Below are positions 35,466 to 44,547 of a stretch of DNA of 64,000 nt, one piece after another. The notes beneath the pieces are model-generated. The model did no database searches. It saw only the letters and a program-made list of their open reading frames with translations, and was not told the DNA's origin. Origin of the DNA: DASYKS01 sp031404815 (GTDB lineage: Bacteria; Acidobacteriota; Thermoanaerobaculia; Multivoradales; UBA5704). The stretch is from contig JANNIH010000088.1 of the NCBI GenBank assembly GCA_031404815.1, positions 1 through 64,000 on the forward strand, in the 5' to 3' direction. The translations under genes were made by a program, and so were the position numbers. Each line of letters starts with the position of its first letter. Position 1 is the first letter of the stretch.

Positions 35466-35879
35466 ATGAGCGAAGCGAAAAGCGACACCATCCGGCAGCC
35501 CGCGATCCGGGTGCTGATGATGCCCAAGGAAACCAACGCCCTGGGCACGATTTTCGGCGGCATCATCCTCTCCTACATCGACCAGGCCGGCGCGGTCGAA
35601 GCCCACCGCCACGGTGCGGGCCGGCTGGTCACCGTCGCGATGCGCGAGGTGGTCTTTCACCAGCCGGTGTTCGTCGGCGATCTGGTTTCGTTCTTCACCG
35701 AGACCGAGCGGATCGGCCGGACTTCGGTCACCGTGCGCGTGGTGGTCGAAGCGGAGCGCCAGAGCGGTCACCAGGCACACATCCGGGTCAAAGTCACCGA
35801 AGCGGAAGTGGTCTACGTCCACGTCGATTCCCACGGTCAACCGACGCCGATCGACCCTCCCCTCTCGCCCGAGTCATGA
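35466..35879 (+). CDS. Acyl-CoA thioesterase (hotdog fold)
   Basis: The 137-residue protein matches the YciA/BFIT-like hotdog thioesterases: RVLMMPKETNALGTIFGG with the catalytic Asn region, a YIDQAGAVEAHRH helix and FHQPVFVGDLVSF. It splits acyl-CoA to fatty acid and CoA in the cytoplasm. ATG at 35466 with AAAGGA upstream. Its stop overlaps the start of the histidine kinase gene, so the two are coupled. Confidence 0.9.
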   Translation: MSEAKSDTIRQPAIRVLMMPKETNALGTIFGGIILSYIDQAGAVEAHRHGAGRLVTVAMREVVFHQPVFVGDLVSFFTETERIGRTSVTVRVVVEAERQSGHQAHIRVKVTEAEVVYVHVDSHGQPTPIDPPLSPES

Positions 35880-37141
35880 TGCCCCGCCCGGCAGGCGATC
35901 CGGAGTTGCTGAAGGAAGCGGAGCAAGCCGATCGATTCGAGCTCCTGGTTCGTCAGTACGACAGCCTGCGCCAGGTGATCGAGGAGATTTCGAGCGAACT
36001 CGAGCTGCGACCGCTCCTCACTTCGATCGTCCGCCACGCCTGCGAGCTGCTCGACGCCTGGGACGGATCGATCGGCCTCTACGACGGCCAGCGAGAGGTC
36101 TTTCGCACCGAGGCGATCTATCGCATGCCGATCGCCGAGTTCGGGCGCGAGATGAGTTCCGGCGTCGGCCTCGCCGGTCTGGTCTTGGAGCGCCGCGCCG
36201 CCGTCGTGCTCGACCGCTACGACCAGGCACCCCGCCCAGTGCTGCCCATGCTCCCCGAACTCGCGGCCAACGCGGTGCTCGGCATGCCGATCTTCTGGCG
36301 CGAACGCCTGATCGGTTTCTTCGGGATCGGAGCGCCGCCACCGCGCAGATTCGATGCGCGGGATATCGAGATCCTCGCTCAGTTCGGTCGCCACGCCGCG
36401 GTGGCGATCGAGAATGCCCGTCTCTACGAGCGCGTTCAGCAGAGTGCGGTGCTCGAAGAGAGAAATCGACTCGCCCGCGAGCTGCACGACTCGGTGACCC
36501 AAAAAATGTTCAGCCTGGCGCTGATCGCACAGACCCTCGCCGCGGCCTGGAAGCGCGATCCTGCCGAGGGCGAGCGCCGCACTACGCGATTGGTCGAGCT
36601 GTCCGGAGCCGCACTTGCCGAGATGCGCAGCCTGCTCGCCGAGCTCCGTCCTCCTTCGCTCGAATTCGGCGAGGTCGCAACACCCGACGAGCCCTGCTCG
36701 CCGATCCGCGGCGGGCTGATCGCAGCGCTGCGCAATCTGATTCGCGAGCACGCCAAAGATGGCTTGAAGGTGGCTTTTCTTCTCCGCGGCTACGAGGTGC
36801 AGGAGGACGGGCTGGAGCATCAGCTATTCCGCATCGCGCAGGAGGCTTTGAGCAACGTGGCAAAACATGCCCAGGTGGACGAGGCGACCCTGTTGCTCGC
36901 CCAGGAGGGGACGCGGATCGAGATCCGGGTGGTCGACGATGGCGTCGGGTTCGAGCCGACCCGCAATCGGGCCACCCGCAAGCTTCCGACCGAGACCTCC
37001 CCAGGGAGGGCGGGTTCCGGGCTCGGACTGGACGGAATGCGCGAACGGATCGAGCGGATCGACGGCCGATTCCGCGTCTCCTCCCGACCGGGGGGCGGCA
37101 CCATTGTTCAGGCGATCATCCATGGCAAGGGGGCGCTGTAG
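35876..37141 (+). CDS. GAF-domain sensor histidine kinase (NarL type)
   Basis: The 421-residue protein has a GAF domain (about 45-190, with GLAGLVLERRAAVV and LGMPIFWRERLIGFFGIG), a HisKA_3 dimerisation helix with the phospho-accepting His in RLARELHDSV, and an HATPase_c domain with the N box EALSNVAKHA and G boxes DDGVGFEP and GLGLDGMRER. There is no membrane segment, so it is cytoplasmic. It is followed two bases later by its response regulator. Confidence 0.94.
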   Translation: MMPRPAGDPELLKEAEQADRFELLVRQYDSLRQVIEEISSELELRPLLTSIVRHACELLDAWDGSIGLYDGQREVFRTEAIYRMPIAEFGREMSSGVGLAGLVLERRAAVVLDRYDQAPRPVLPMLPELAANAVLGMPIFWRERLIGFFGIGAPPPRRFDARDIEILAQFGRHAAVAIENARLYERVQQSAVLEERNRLARELHDSVTQKMFSLALIAQTLAAAWKRDPAEGERRTTRLVELSGAALAEMRSLLAELRPPSLEFGEVATPDEPCSPIRGGLIAALRNLIREHAKDGLKVAFLLRGYEVQEDGLEHQLFRIAQEALSNVAKHAQVDEATLLLAQEGTRIEIRVVDDGVGFEPTRNRATRKLPTETSPGRAGSGLGLDGMRERIERIDGRFRVSSRPGGGTIVQAIIHGKGAL

Positions 37142-37143
37142 AG

Positions 37144-37794
37144 ATGAATCCACCGATCCGAGTGCTGGTCGCCGATGATCACGAAATCGTCCGCGAAGGG
37201 CTGTGCACACTGTTCTCCGAGGAGGCCGACTTTCTGGTCGTGGGCGAAGCGAAGAACGGCGAGGAGGCCGTCGCTGCCGCGTTGGCGCTCACTCCCGATG
37301 TCGTGATCATGGACCTGATGATGCCGGGCATCGACGGCATTGAGGCGACGCGTCGGATTCACGCCCAGGCGCCCACGATCCACGTCCTGGTGCTGACATC
37401 CTTCGCCGACGAGCCTCACGTCCGCCGCGCGATCGAGGCGGGCGCCCAAGGCTTCCTGCTCAAGGACGTGCTCAAGGAGGAGCTTCTGCGCTCGATCCGC
37501 GAGGTCGCCGCAGGGCGCCCGGCGCTCCATCCGGAGGCGCAGCGGCACCTGATGCGCCGGGTCGCGAACCGCGACCGACCGGTTGCCGAAGAGCTGACCG
37601 AGCGCGAACTCGCCGTGCTCCAGCTGATCGGCCGCGGCCGCGCCAACAAAGAGATCGCCCAGGCCCTCCACCTCTCCGAAGGGACGGTCAAAGGGCATGT
37701 GAGCGCCGTGCTGTCCAAGCTCGGCGTCCTCGACCGCACCCAGGCCGCGCTGTTCGCCGTGCGCGAAGGGCTGGTCCCCCTGCGCGACGGGTGA
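37144..37794 (+). CDS. LuxR/NarL-family response regulator
   Basis: The 216-residue protein has a receiver domain with Asp11-Asp12, the phospho-acceptor Asp57 in VVIMDLMMPG, and Lys in FLLKD, followed by a LuxR-type helix-turn-helix (LTERELAVLQLIGRGRANKE, LHLSEGTVKGHVSAVLSKLG). It is the cognate regulator of the kinase immediately upstream. Targets cannot be read from the sequence. Confidence 0.96.
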   Translation: MNPPIRVLVADDHEIVREGLCTLFSEEADFLVVGEAKNGEEAVAAALALTPDVVIMDLMMPGIDGIEATRRIHAQAPTIHVLVLTSFADEPHVRRAIEAGAQGFLLKDVLKEELLRSIREVAAGRPALHPEAQRHLMRRVANRDRPVAEELTERELAVLQLIGRGRANKEIAQALHLSEGTVKGHVSAVLSKLGVLDRTQAALFAVREGLVPLRDG

Positions 37795-37796
37795 CG

Positions 37797-37842
37797 CCTC
37801 ACCCGCGCTTGGCAGCGCACACAGGTGGGCCCCTACGACGCG
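37797..37842. repeat. Single copy of the 39-kb palindromic repeat
   Basis: GCGCACACAGGTGGGC followed by CCCTACGACG resembles one arm of the repeat pair at 39027-39094. The deoxyhypusine-synthase-like gene lies between the two. Confidence 0.45.
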
Positions 37843-37883
37843 GCGCCTCCGATACAATCCGCGCCCTAAAAGAGGAGATTTTG

Positions 37884-39011
37884 ATGAATCACGCCCCAGG
37901 CCGGCACCTTTCAGGCAAGCGAATCTTTCCCGAACCGCTCACCGGCCAGGAGAGTCTGGTCGAAGTGATCGATCGGGCGTTCACCGCCTACAACGGGGCG
38001 CGGCTGCGCGAAGCGTGCGAGCTGCTGACCCAGAAGATGCTGCGGAGGGACGTCACGGTCGGGATGTCGCTCTCCGGCGCGCTCACCCCCGGCGGCTACG
38101 GCAAGTCGTGCCTGGTACCCTTGATCGAGGCCGGCTGCATTGATTGGATGATCTCGACCGGTGCCAACCTCTACCACGACACCCACCACGCGATCGGCTT
38201 GAAGCTCCACCGCGGCAATCCGAACTGGAACGACGTCGTGCTGCGCGAAGAGGGCGTGGTCCGCATCTACGACATCGTGTTCGACTATTCGGTCCTCCTG
38301 GAGACCGACAAGTTCTACCGCATGGTCATGCGCCAGCCGGAGTTCGACCGGCCGATGTCCACCCCGGAGTTTCACTATCGGATCGGCCGCTACGTCGCCG
38401 CGGTCGAAGAGAAGCTCGACCTGGTCGGCACCTCGCTGCTCGCCGCGGCCTATCGCCACGCGGTGCCCATCTTCACCTCCTCACCCGGCGACAGCTCGAT
38501 CGGCATGAACGTCGCCGAGCTGTCGCTCGAAGGCTCGAAACTGAATTTCGACATCAACGCCGACGTCAACCAATCGGCGTCGATCGTCTGGCAGGCGAAG
38601 GAGTCGGGCGGCAAGTCGGCCTGTTGGATCGTCGGCGGCGGCAGCCCGAAGAACTTCCTGCTCCAGACCGAGCCCCAGATCCAGGAGGTCCTCGGACTCT
38701 CCGAGGCCGGCCACGATTACTTCCTTCAGATCACCGACGCGCGACCCGACACCGGCGGCCTTTCGGGCGCCACACCGGGCGAGGCGGTCTCGTGGGGGAA
38801 GGTCGATCCGGAGAAGCTCCCCGACGCGGTCGTGGTCTACAACGACTCGACGATCGTCCTGCCGCTGCTCACCGCCTACATCCTCGGCAAAGGGGTACGG
38901 CGCGAGCCGAAACGGCTGTACGAGAAACTCCCCGAATTCATGGAGCGCTTGAAAGCCCAATTCGCCGAGAAGCGCGAGGAGCGGATCGCGGAAGGGAAAT
39001 TCGCGGGGTAG
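37884..39011 (+). CDS. Deoxyhypusine-synthase-like enzyme
   Basis: The 375-residue protein matches deoxyhypusine synthase through TPGGYGKSCLVPLIEAGCID, STGANLYHDTHHAIG, TSSPGDSSIG and the catalytic Lys306 in AVSWGKVDP, which equals the lysine that accepts the aminobutyl group from spermidine. Bacteria lack eIF5A, so bacterial members probably make homospermidine or a related polyamine. ATG at 37884 with AGAGGAG upstream; TACAAT about 20 bases before it could be the -10 box. Confidence 0.88.
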   Translation: MNHAPGRHLSGKRIFPEPLTGQESLVEVIDRAFTAYNGARLREACELLTQKMLRRDVTVGMSLSGALTPGGYGKSCLVPLIEAGCIDWMISTGANLYHDTHHAIGLKLHRGNPNWNDVVLREEGVVRIYDIVFDYSVLLETDKFYRMVMRQPEFDRPMSTPEFHYRIGRYVAAVEEKLDLVGTSLLAAAYRHAVPIFTSSPGDSSIGMNVAELSLEGSKLNFDINADVNQSASIVWQAKESGGKSACWIVGGGSPKNFLLQTEPQIQEVLGLSEAGHDYFLQITDARPDTGGLSGATPGEAVSWGKVDPEKLPDAVVVYNDSTIVLPLLTAYILGKGVRREPKRLYEKLPEFMERLKAQFAEKREERIAEGKFAG

Positions 39012-39026
39012 AGGCGGCCTTGATGA

Positions 39027-39094
39027 GGGCGCACACGTAGGTGCGCCCCTACGAAAACAATCCCCGTCGTAGGGGCGGACCTGTGTTGTCCGCC
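39027..39094. repeat. Pair of inverted palindromic repeats (BIME-like)
   Basis: The first element, GGGCGCAC-ACGTAG-GTGCGCCC, and the second, GGCGGAC-CTGTGTT-GTCCGCC, each form a hairpin. Their outer sequences (CCCCTACGA and TCGTAGGGG) are inverted copies. They lie between two convergent genes, so they may also end transcription from both sides. Confidence 0.8.
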
Positions 39095-39111
39095 TTCCTA
39101 CCGCCCACCGG

Positions 39112-42003
39112 TCAATGCGGGTGGCCGAGTTCTTCGATTCGGGCCACGACGTCGCGGTAGTTGCTGTTGATCCCGTAGAGTTCGACGAACGTCTTGTACG
39201 CCGTCTCGTTGTCTCCCGCAGAGAGATGAGCGCTGCCGAGATCGTAGAGCAGCCCGAGCGAATCGTCTTCGGAGACCCCCGGAGCGTCGAGACCGCGGCG
39301 GTACCACTTGACCGCCAGCTCGGGGATCCCCTTCTCCAAGAAGCAGAGGCCAAGGTTCGAGCAGCAAGAGACCAGATAGCTGCGCTCCTTGGCCGCGAGC
39401 TGGAACTCGCCGATCGCTTCGTCGATCAGCCCCATCTCGCGGTAGGCGATCCCGAGGTTGAAATGGGTGTCGTAGTCGGTCGACGACAGGTTCTCGGAGA
39501 CCCCTTTCTTGAACCCCTCGACGATCTCTTCGAGCGTCTGCTCCGCCGGACCGGCGAGCAGATCGCCGCCGCCCACCTCGCGCTCCAACTCTTGTTCGAG
39601 CTCTCCGGCCAGGTCGAAGAAATCGTCTTCCGCGAACAGTCGGTCGGCGCGCGCGGGGGCCGGCGGTTTCGGTACCGCTGAACGGAGGGCTTCGGCCTCG
39701 TCGAGCCAGCTCGTCCCGGTATCGTCCAGGCTCGCCGCTTCGGCGCTCGGGGAGAGCTGCGGAGCCGCTCCGCGGAGCCCTGGAACGACGAAGTCCTCGT
39801 CGTCGAGGTCCTCGAGCGAAGCCGCGATTCCGCGCGGATCGAACAGCTCGGGCGGCGCGAGCGCTGCTTGAAACACCAGGGGAGCCGCCGGCTCCACGGG
39901 GGGAGTTGGAGGTGAAACCTCGGCGGCCGGAGCCACGGCAGCCGGCGGCATCGAAACGGGAGGGACCGCCGGACGAACCGGCCGGCGGGTCGAGGGAGAG
40001 CCGATCAGCGCGGCCAGCTCGCGGTCGATGACCTTCGATGAGCGCGGTTTGGCGGCCGGAGCCGGAGATGGAGTGGCCGCGGCTTCGGCGGGCGCCACCG
40101 GGTCCGACGCGGTTTCGGGTTCGGCGGACGCGATCGGAGGGCCCTGAGCGGCCAGGGTCGTCGGAGCGAGCGGAGCCTCGTGGGGCGTCGGCGGGGGCGG
40201 GGGCGACAACTCCTCGAACATCTCCCCGAAATCGGACCGCACCGGCGGGGAAAGCTCCGGTGCGCGCTGCGGCAGCCCAACGGCCCGCGGCTCTTCGATC
40301 GCTATGCCAACGCTTGCCAGCTGGCGCCGTACGCGGTCCCAGACCTCGGAGGTGCGACGTCCAACCGCCCGGGCCATCTCTTGGCCAACCTCGGCGGCGA
40401 GTCCCATCCGTCCCCGATCGAGGTGGAGCTGCACGAGCAGCGCATACGCTTCGAGATGGCGGGGATCGGCGCGGATCGCGTCGTGCAGACGCTCGATCGC
40501 CTTGTCCTCCAGGCCGTACCGCGCGAGCACCTCCGCCTCGGTGAGAAGGTCCTCTTGCCGCTCGGGTAGGCGGGCGTGGAGGCCGGCCGCGGTCCGTTCG
40601 AGTTCCTCGGAATCGAGGCGGGCTCCGGACGAGTCGGCGACCTCGTCGGAGAGCCCGGCTTCGAGCATGCCGTGGAACGGATCGATCAACTCGAAGGAGC
40701 CGGTCCGCCCCATCTCGCCGAGATCGATCTCGGCGATCTCGCTCCACAACGCCTCGTCGTCCGGCCGGACCGGGGGCTCCTCGACCGCCCCCCACGCCTC
40801 GGCGAGCGGTGCCGCCGCCTCGAAGCTCTCCGGCACCGAAGTCTCCGGGGTCTCCGCGTCGAGCGCCCAAGCCGGCCGGCGCGGCGCCCCTCCGAGCATG
40901 TCGGGCGGCGGCTTGACCAGGCTCGCCGGCTCGTCCTCTTCGAACTCCAAGACGAAAACATCGTCGAGATCGAGCTCGATCTCGTCGCTCTCCGCGGGCG
41001 GCTCCTCGCGGACCCGCTCCTGCACCACAGGGGCCGCACCGGCGGCGCGGGCGGCCTCTTCGAACGCGCGGTCCCAAGCGGGCACCCCCGCACCGGTTCC
41101 CCGCTGCGGGGCCGGTTCCGGCTCGTCATCGTCGAGATCGATCGAAAACGGCTGAGTCACCACCGCCGGCTCGGTCTCGGTGGCTAAAGCGGCGCGACCC
41201 TGTGCCGGGCTCGCGGCGGGCGGCGGCTCTGCGGGGAGGACCGACAGCGGATGCGTTCCGGTCGCGGTACCCTCCCCCCCAATCAGGCGCGCAACCCGCT
41301 CAGCCTCCGGGTTGCGCTCGATGGCGAGCGCCAAGAACCGTGCCGCGGCGCTCGCCCCCCCGGCTTGGCGCAGCTTGAGCACGGCGTCGGTCAAGAACGG
41401 GATGTTTTGCGCATCTATCGCGAGAGCCCGCTCGTACACCTGGGCCGCTTCCGGAACGTGGCCCGCAGCGAGCATCAGCTCGGCGATCGTCCGATACTCG
41501 CCGAGCGCTTTCTCGTAGAGCTTCTGCTGCTGGTAGATCTCCGCCAGCTTGACGTGATGGGACGGGTTATCCGGCTCGAGATCGACCAGCCGGCTGTAGA
41601 TCGCGCTCGCCGAGGTCGCGTTGTCGTGCTTCTGGTAGTAGTCGGCGAGGACCTGGAACTGCGTGCGCGCCTCGTTCTGCAGCCCCTGCTTGGCGTACAG
41701 CTCGGCGAGCGCCTCGTAGACTTCGAGCAACGTCGGGTTGAGTTTGATGATCTTCTTGTAGATCGCGATCGCTTTGACGAAGAACCCTTCCTCCGTGTAG
41801 CGCTCCGCGATCTGGGTGAAGAAATCGATCGCCTCGTCGACCCGTTGGATCCGCGCATACAGATCGCCGATCCGATTCAGCGTGTTGATGTCGTTCGGGT
41901 TGTCCGCGAGCAGCTTCCGATATTCCCGGATCGCCGGCTCGATCTTGCCGCGCGCGACGTACTTCTCGGCGGTCTGGACGATCTGATCGCGCGCCACGGC
42001 CAT
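39112..42003 (-). CDS. Large TPR protein with disordered acidic middle
   Basis: The 963-residue protein has an N-terminal TPR array (about 1-240, repeats such as EPAIREYRKLLADNPNDINT and KAIAIYKKIIKLNPTLLEV), a long acidic, Pro/Ala-rich middle (about 240-430 and 560-800) around a smaller TPR-like segment (AEVLARYGLEDKAIERLHDA, near 480), and another TPR set at the C-terminus (AYREMGLIDEAIGEFQLAA). No enzyme motif is visible. Its start overlaps the rnhB stop by one base (TGATG). Similar proteins in Acidobacteriota and Myxococcota are scaffolds for motility or pilus systems, but nothing here decides that. Confidence 0.8.
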   Translation of the reverse strand: MAVARDQIVQTAEKYVARGKIEPAIREYRKLLADNPNDINTLNRIGDLYARIQRVDEAIDFFTQIAERYTEEGFFVKAIAIYKKIIKLNPTLLEVYEALAELYAKQGLQNEARTQFQVLADYYQKHDNATSASAIYSRLVDLEPDNPSHHVKLAEIYQQQKLYEKALGEYRTIAELMLAAGHVPEAAQVYERALAIDAQNIPFLTDAVLKLRQAGGASAAARFLALAIERNPEAERVARLIGGEGTATGTHPLSVLPAEPPPAASPAQGRAALATETEPAVVTQPFSIDLDDDEPEPAPQRGTGAGVPAWDRAFEEAARAAGAAPVVQERVREEPPAESDEIELDLDDVFVLEFEEDEPASLVKPPPDMLGGAPRRPAWALDAETPETSVPESFEAAAPLAEAWGAVEEPPVRPDDEALWSEIAEIDLGEMGRTGSFELIDPFHGMLEAGLSDEVADSSGARLDSEELERTAAGLHARLPERQEDLLTEAEVLARYGLEDKAIERLHDAIRADPRHLEAYALLVQLHLDRGRMGLAAEVGQEMARAVGRRTSEVWDRVRRQLASVGIAIEEPRAVGLPQRAPELSPPVRSDFGEMFEELSPPPPPTPHEAPLAPTTLAAQGPPIASAEPETASDPVAPAEAAATPSPAPAAKPRSSKVIDRELAALIGSPSTRRPVRPAVPPVSMPPAAVAPAAEVSPPTPPVEPAAPLVFQAALAPPELFDPRGIAASLEDLDDEDFVVPGLRGAAPQLSPSAEAASLDDTGTSWLDEAEALRSAVPKPPAPARADRLFAEDDFFDLAGELEQELEREVGGGDLLAGPAEQTLEEIVEGFKKGVSENLSSTDYDTHFNLGIAYREMGLIDEAIGEFQLAAKERSYLVSCCSNLGLCFLEKGIPELAVKWYRRGLDAPGVSEDDSLGLLYDLGSAHLSAGDNETAYKTFVELYGINSNYRDVVARIEELGHPH

Positions 42004-42692
42004 CAGCAGGCTCCGAGAAGGTCGGGCTTGACCCTGCGGAACGTCATCCGATGCACCGGCGACGGCCCGAGGCGGAGAAGCGCAGCGAGATGGTCGGGCA
42101 CGCCATACCCTTTGTGGAATGCAAAACCGTAGCCAGGATGCTCCTGTTCCAGGGCGACCATCGAGGCGTCGCGCGCGACCTTGGCGAGGATCGAGGCGCA
42201 GGCGACCGCGTAGCTGAGCGAGTCGCCACGGACTACGGGAAGGCAGGGGTAGGAGAGGCCGGAGATGAACAGGGCATCGATCACCGCACAGTCGGGCGCG
42301 GGGGCAAGGCCCAGGAGCGCTCCACGCATCGCCAGCCGGGTGGCCTCCAAAATGTTCACCCGATCGATCACCTCGGCCGAGATCGAGCAGACGGAAAAGG
42401 CGACCGCCGTCCGGCGGATCAGGGCGTCCAGACGCTCACGATCCAGAGCGCTCAGCTGTTTGCTGTCGTCGACCCCCGGGACCAGCACCCGGGAATCGAC
42501 GATCACGGCAGCGGCCACCACCGGGCCGGCCAAACAGCCGCGCCCGGCTTCGTCGACCCCGGCGATGCGCGCAAAACCACAGCGCCCCAAGAGTTCCTCG
42601 AGACTGCGTAGCAACCGCAGGCGATACGCCTCGGCACACAGCTCGAGGAACGTCGGGCTCGTCCGAGCGACCGACGACGAGATTTTCGTCAC
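42003..42692 (-). CDS. rnhB: Ribonuclease HII
   Basis: The 229-residue enzyme has the catalytic acidic residues in IAGVDEAGRG (Asp47, Glu48), then DDSKQLSALDRERL and CASILAKVARDASM with a late Asp. It cuts RNA in RNA-DNA hybrids and removes misinserted ribonucleotides. The start is GTG at 42692 with AAAGGAG upstream. An N-terminal extension of about 40 residues precedes the core. It follows rplS in the usual order. Confidence 0.95.
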   Translation of the reverse strand: MTKISSSVARTSPTFLELCAEAYRLRLLRSLEELLGRCGFARIAGVDEAGRGCLAGPVVAAAVIVDSRVLVPGVDDSKQLSALDRERLDALIRRTAVAFSVCSISAEVIDRVNILEATRLAMRGALLGLAPAPDCAVIDALFISGLSYPCLPVVRGDSLSYAVACASILAKVARDASMVALEQEHPGYGFAFHKGYGVPDHLAALLRLGPSPVHRMTFRRVKPDLLGAC

Positions 42693-42725
42693 CGCGCTCC
42701 TTTCACGCCGCGTCGGTTCGGACGC

Positions 42726-43082
42726 CTAGCTTCGTTTGTCTTCCCGACGCTCTTCGATACGCGCCGCTTTGCCGCGCAGATCGCGCAGGTAGTAGAGCTT
42801 CGCGCGACGCACCCGGCCCCGCCGAATGACCTCGATCTTGTCGACCAACGGCGCGTGGAGCGGGAAGATACGCTCGACGCCGATGCTGCCCGACATTTTG
42901 CGGACCGTGAACGTCTCCCGGGTGCCGCCCGCGCGTCGCGCGATGACCACGCCCTGGAAGATCTGAATCCGCTCTTTGTCGCCCTCTTTGACCCGAACGT
43001 GGACTTTGACCGTGTCCCCGGCGCGGAAATCCGGCATCCCCGGACGTAAGTAGGCGTTCTCGACCTGCTGTAGATTGTTCAT
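42726..43082 (-). CDS. rplS: 50S ribosomal protein bL19
   Basis: The 118-residue protein reads FRAGDTVKVHVRVKEGDKER, IQIFQGVVIARR, VRKMSGSIGVERIFPLHAPL and RGRVRRAKLYYLRDL, all diagnostic of bL19 at the 30S-50S interface. ATG at 43082. It lies between trmD and rnhB in the rpsP operon. Confidence 0.97.
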   Translation of the reverse strand: MNNLQQVENAYLRPGMPDFRAGDTVKVHVRVKEGDKERIQIFQGVVIARRAGGTRETFTVRKMSGSIGVERIFPLHAPLVDKIEVIRRGRVRRAKLYYLRDLRGKAARIEERREDKRS

Positions 43083-43199
43083 GTCCCCACCTCGAATCCT
43101 GATGTTGCGAACTCGGCCGATGCCGGCCAAGCCGCCGATTATTCTCAAAGACACTCCCCCGCGCAAGCCGGCGCGGCAAGCCGCTGCCAAATTTGCCCC

Positions 43200-43937
43200 T
43201 TACTCCAAGCCCTTCCCCGCTTCGAGCGCCGCCAGCTCGCGCTCCTGCTCGGGGCTTAAAGCCGCTCCGGCCAGCAGATCGCGGCGCTTTGCCCAGGTCG
43301 CCCGGAGCGCCATCCGCTCCCGCCAACGGACGATGGCCGCATGGTTGCCGGACAAGAGCACCTCGGGCACTTCTCGCCCTTCGAACACCGGCGGCCGGGT
43401 GTAGTGCGGAAAGTCGAGCAACCCGGAGCGGAAGCTGTCGTTCTCGACCGACCCGAACAGCTGGACCACCCCCGGGATCTGGCGCGAGATCGCCTCGATC
43501 AGCACCATCGCCGGCAACTCCCCTCCCGACAGGACGTAGTCGCCGATCGAGATCTCCTCGTCGACCACCGATTCCCGCACCCGCTCGTCGATCCCCTCGT
43601 AGCGCCCGCAGAGGCACACGAGGTCACCCCGTAGGGCCAACTCGCGCACCTTCGCCTCGTCCAGCCGCCGCCCCTGCGGCGAAAGCAAAACGCGCCAGGG
43701 CGAAGCCCCCTCCGACACCGTCCGCACGGCGCGAATCCACGGCGGGGCCGTCATCACCATCCCACCCCCACCGCCGTACGGCTCGTCGTCCACACTCCGG
43801 TGCCGATCGTCCGTATAGAGACGAAGGTCGAGCACCCGGATGTCGAGCAGACCCTTGCCGAGAGCCTTGCCGATCAAACTGGTCGTAAGGAACGGCGCGA
43901 ACAGCTCCGGAAAGATCGTCAAGACCTGGATGCGCAC
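43200..43937 (-). CDS. trmD: tRNA (guanine-37-N1)-methyltransferase
   Basis: The 245-residue SPOUT methyltransferase has IQVLTIFPELF, DDEPYGGGGGMVM, the trefoil-knot segment LCGRYEGIDERV and GDYVLSGGELPAMVL, and SVENDSF. It makes m1G37 in tRNAs to prevent frameshifting. The start is GTG at 43937, overlapping the rimM stop by 19 bases. The order rpsP-khpA-rimM-trmD-rplS is conserved. Confidence 0.96.
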   Translation of the reverse strand: MRIQVLTIFPELFAPFLTTSLIGKALGKGLLDIRVLDLRLYTDDRHRSVDDEPYGGGGGMVMTAPPWIRAVRTVSEGASPWRVLLSPQGRRLDEAKVRELALRGDLVCLCGRYEGIDERVRESVVDEEISIGDYVLSGGELPAMVLIEAISRQIPGVVQLFGSVENDSFRSGLLDFPHYTRPPVFEGREVPEVLLSGNHAAIVRWRERMALRATWAKRRDLLAGAALSPEQERELAALEAGKGLE

Positions 43938-44473
43938 GTTTCGATCAGACCTTCCGGCAGGACCAGGTCGATCCACCCCCGCTCGACATCGACCTCGCGC
44001 AAAAAACTTCTGACGAACGGAATCGGCAGCTTCCGCTCGCCGTTCGCCACGATCAACAGCAAGCCGCCGCCATCCTCGATCACGTCCACGACCCGCCCCA
44101 GCTCCCGGCCCGCCTCGGTGCAGCGGCAGCCGATCAACTGGAAGTGGTAGTAGACCCCCGGTTCGCTCGGCGGCACGCGCTCGCGTTCGACCTCGAACAC
44201 GGCGCCGCGCAGCGTCTCGGCGCCATCGCGATCGGCGAGCCCTTCGAAGGTGACCAGGGCGCCGCCGCGAAACAGGCGATGGCTTGCCACCTTGACCCGC
44301 CGCGCCGGTTTTCCCGGAACGACTGCCAGCAGCTCGCTACCCGGCTCGAACCGACCCGGAACCGCCGATTCGACAAGTACAGACAGCTCGCCGCGCAGGC
44401 CGTGCGGACGAAGGACCCGACCGACGGTGACCGTCGGCGGGAGATCGTCGCGCTGAGGTTCGGAGTTGGCCAT
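43919..44473 (-). CDS. rimM: 16S rRNA processing protein RimM
   Basis: The 184-residue protein has the RimM N-terminal barrel (VTVGRVLRPHGLRGELSV) and the PRC-barrel domain (FQLIGCRCTEAGRELGRVVD, ERKLPIPFVRSFLREVDVER). RimM helps 30S maturation by binding uS19. ATG at 44473. It overlaps trmD downstream. Confidence 0.95.
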   Translation of the reverse strand: MANSEPQRDDLPPTVTVGRVLRPHGLRGELSVLVESAVPGRFEPGSELLAVVPGKPARRVKVASHRLFRGGALVTFEGLADRDGAETLRGAVFEVERERVPPSEPGVYYHFQLIGCRCTEAGRELGRVVDVIEDGGGLLLIVANGERKLPIPFVRSFLREVDVERGWIDLVLPEGLIETCASRS

Positions 44474-44547
44474 GGGGGGCGTAGGCCATCAGAGCCATGG
44501 GAGCCCGGGGATCATCACCCCCCCGTCCCAGAGCCGCCAAGGACGTT

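Noticed and set aside
35614..37794. 726-codon ORF joining thioesterase, kinase and regulator frames
   Set aside because: Its first 500 codons are an out-of-frame shadow; only the response regulator from 37144 is real.
39098..41077. 659-codon leftward ORF overlapping the TPR gene in another frame
   Set aside because: Arg/Gly/Ala-rich frame shadow; the TPR frame carries the real repeats.
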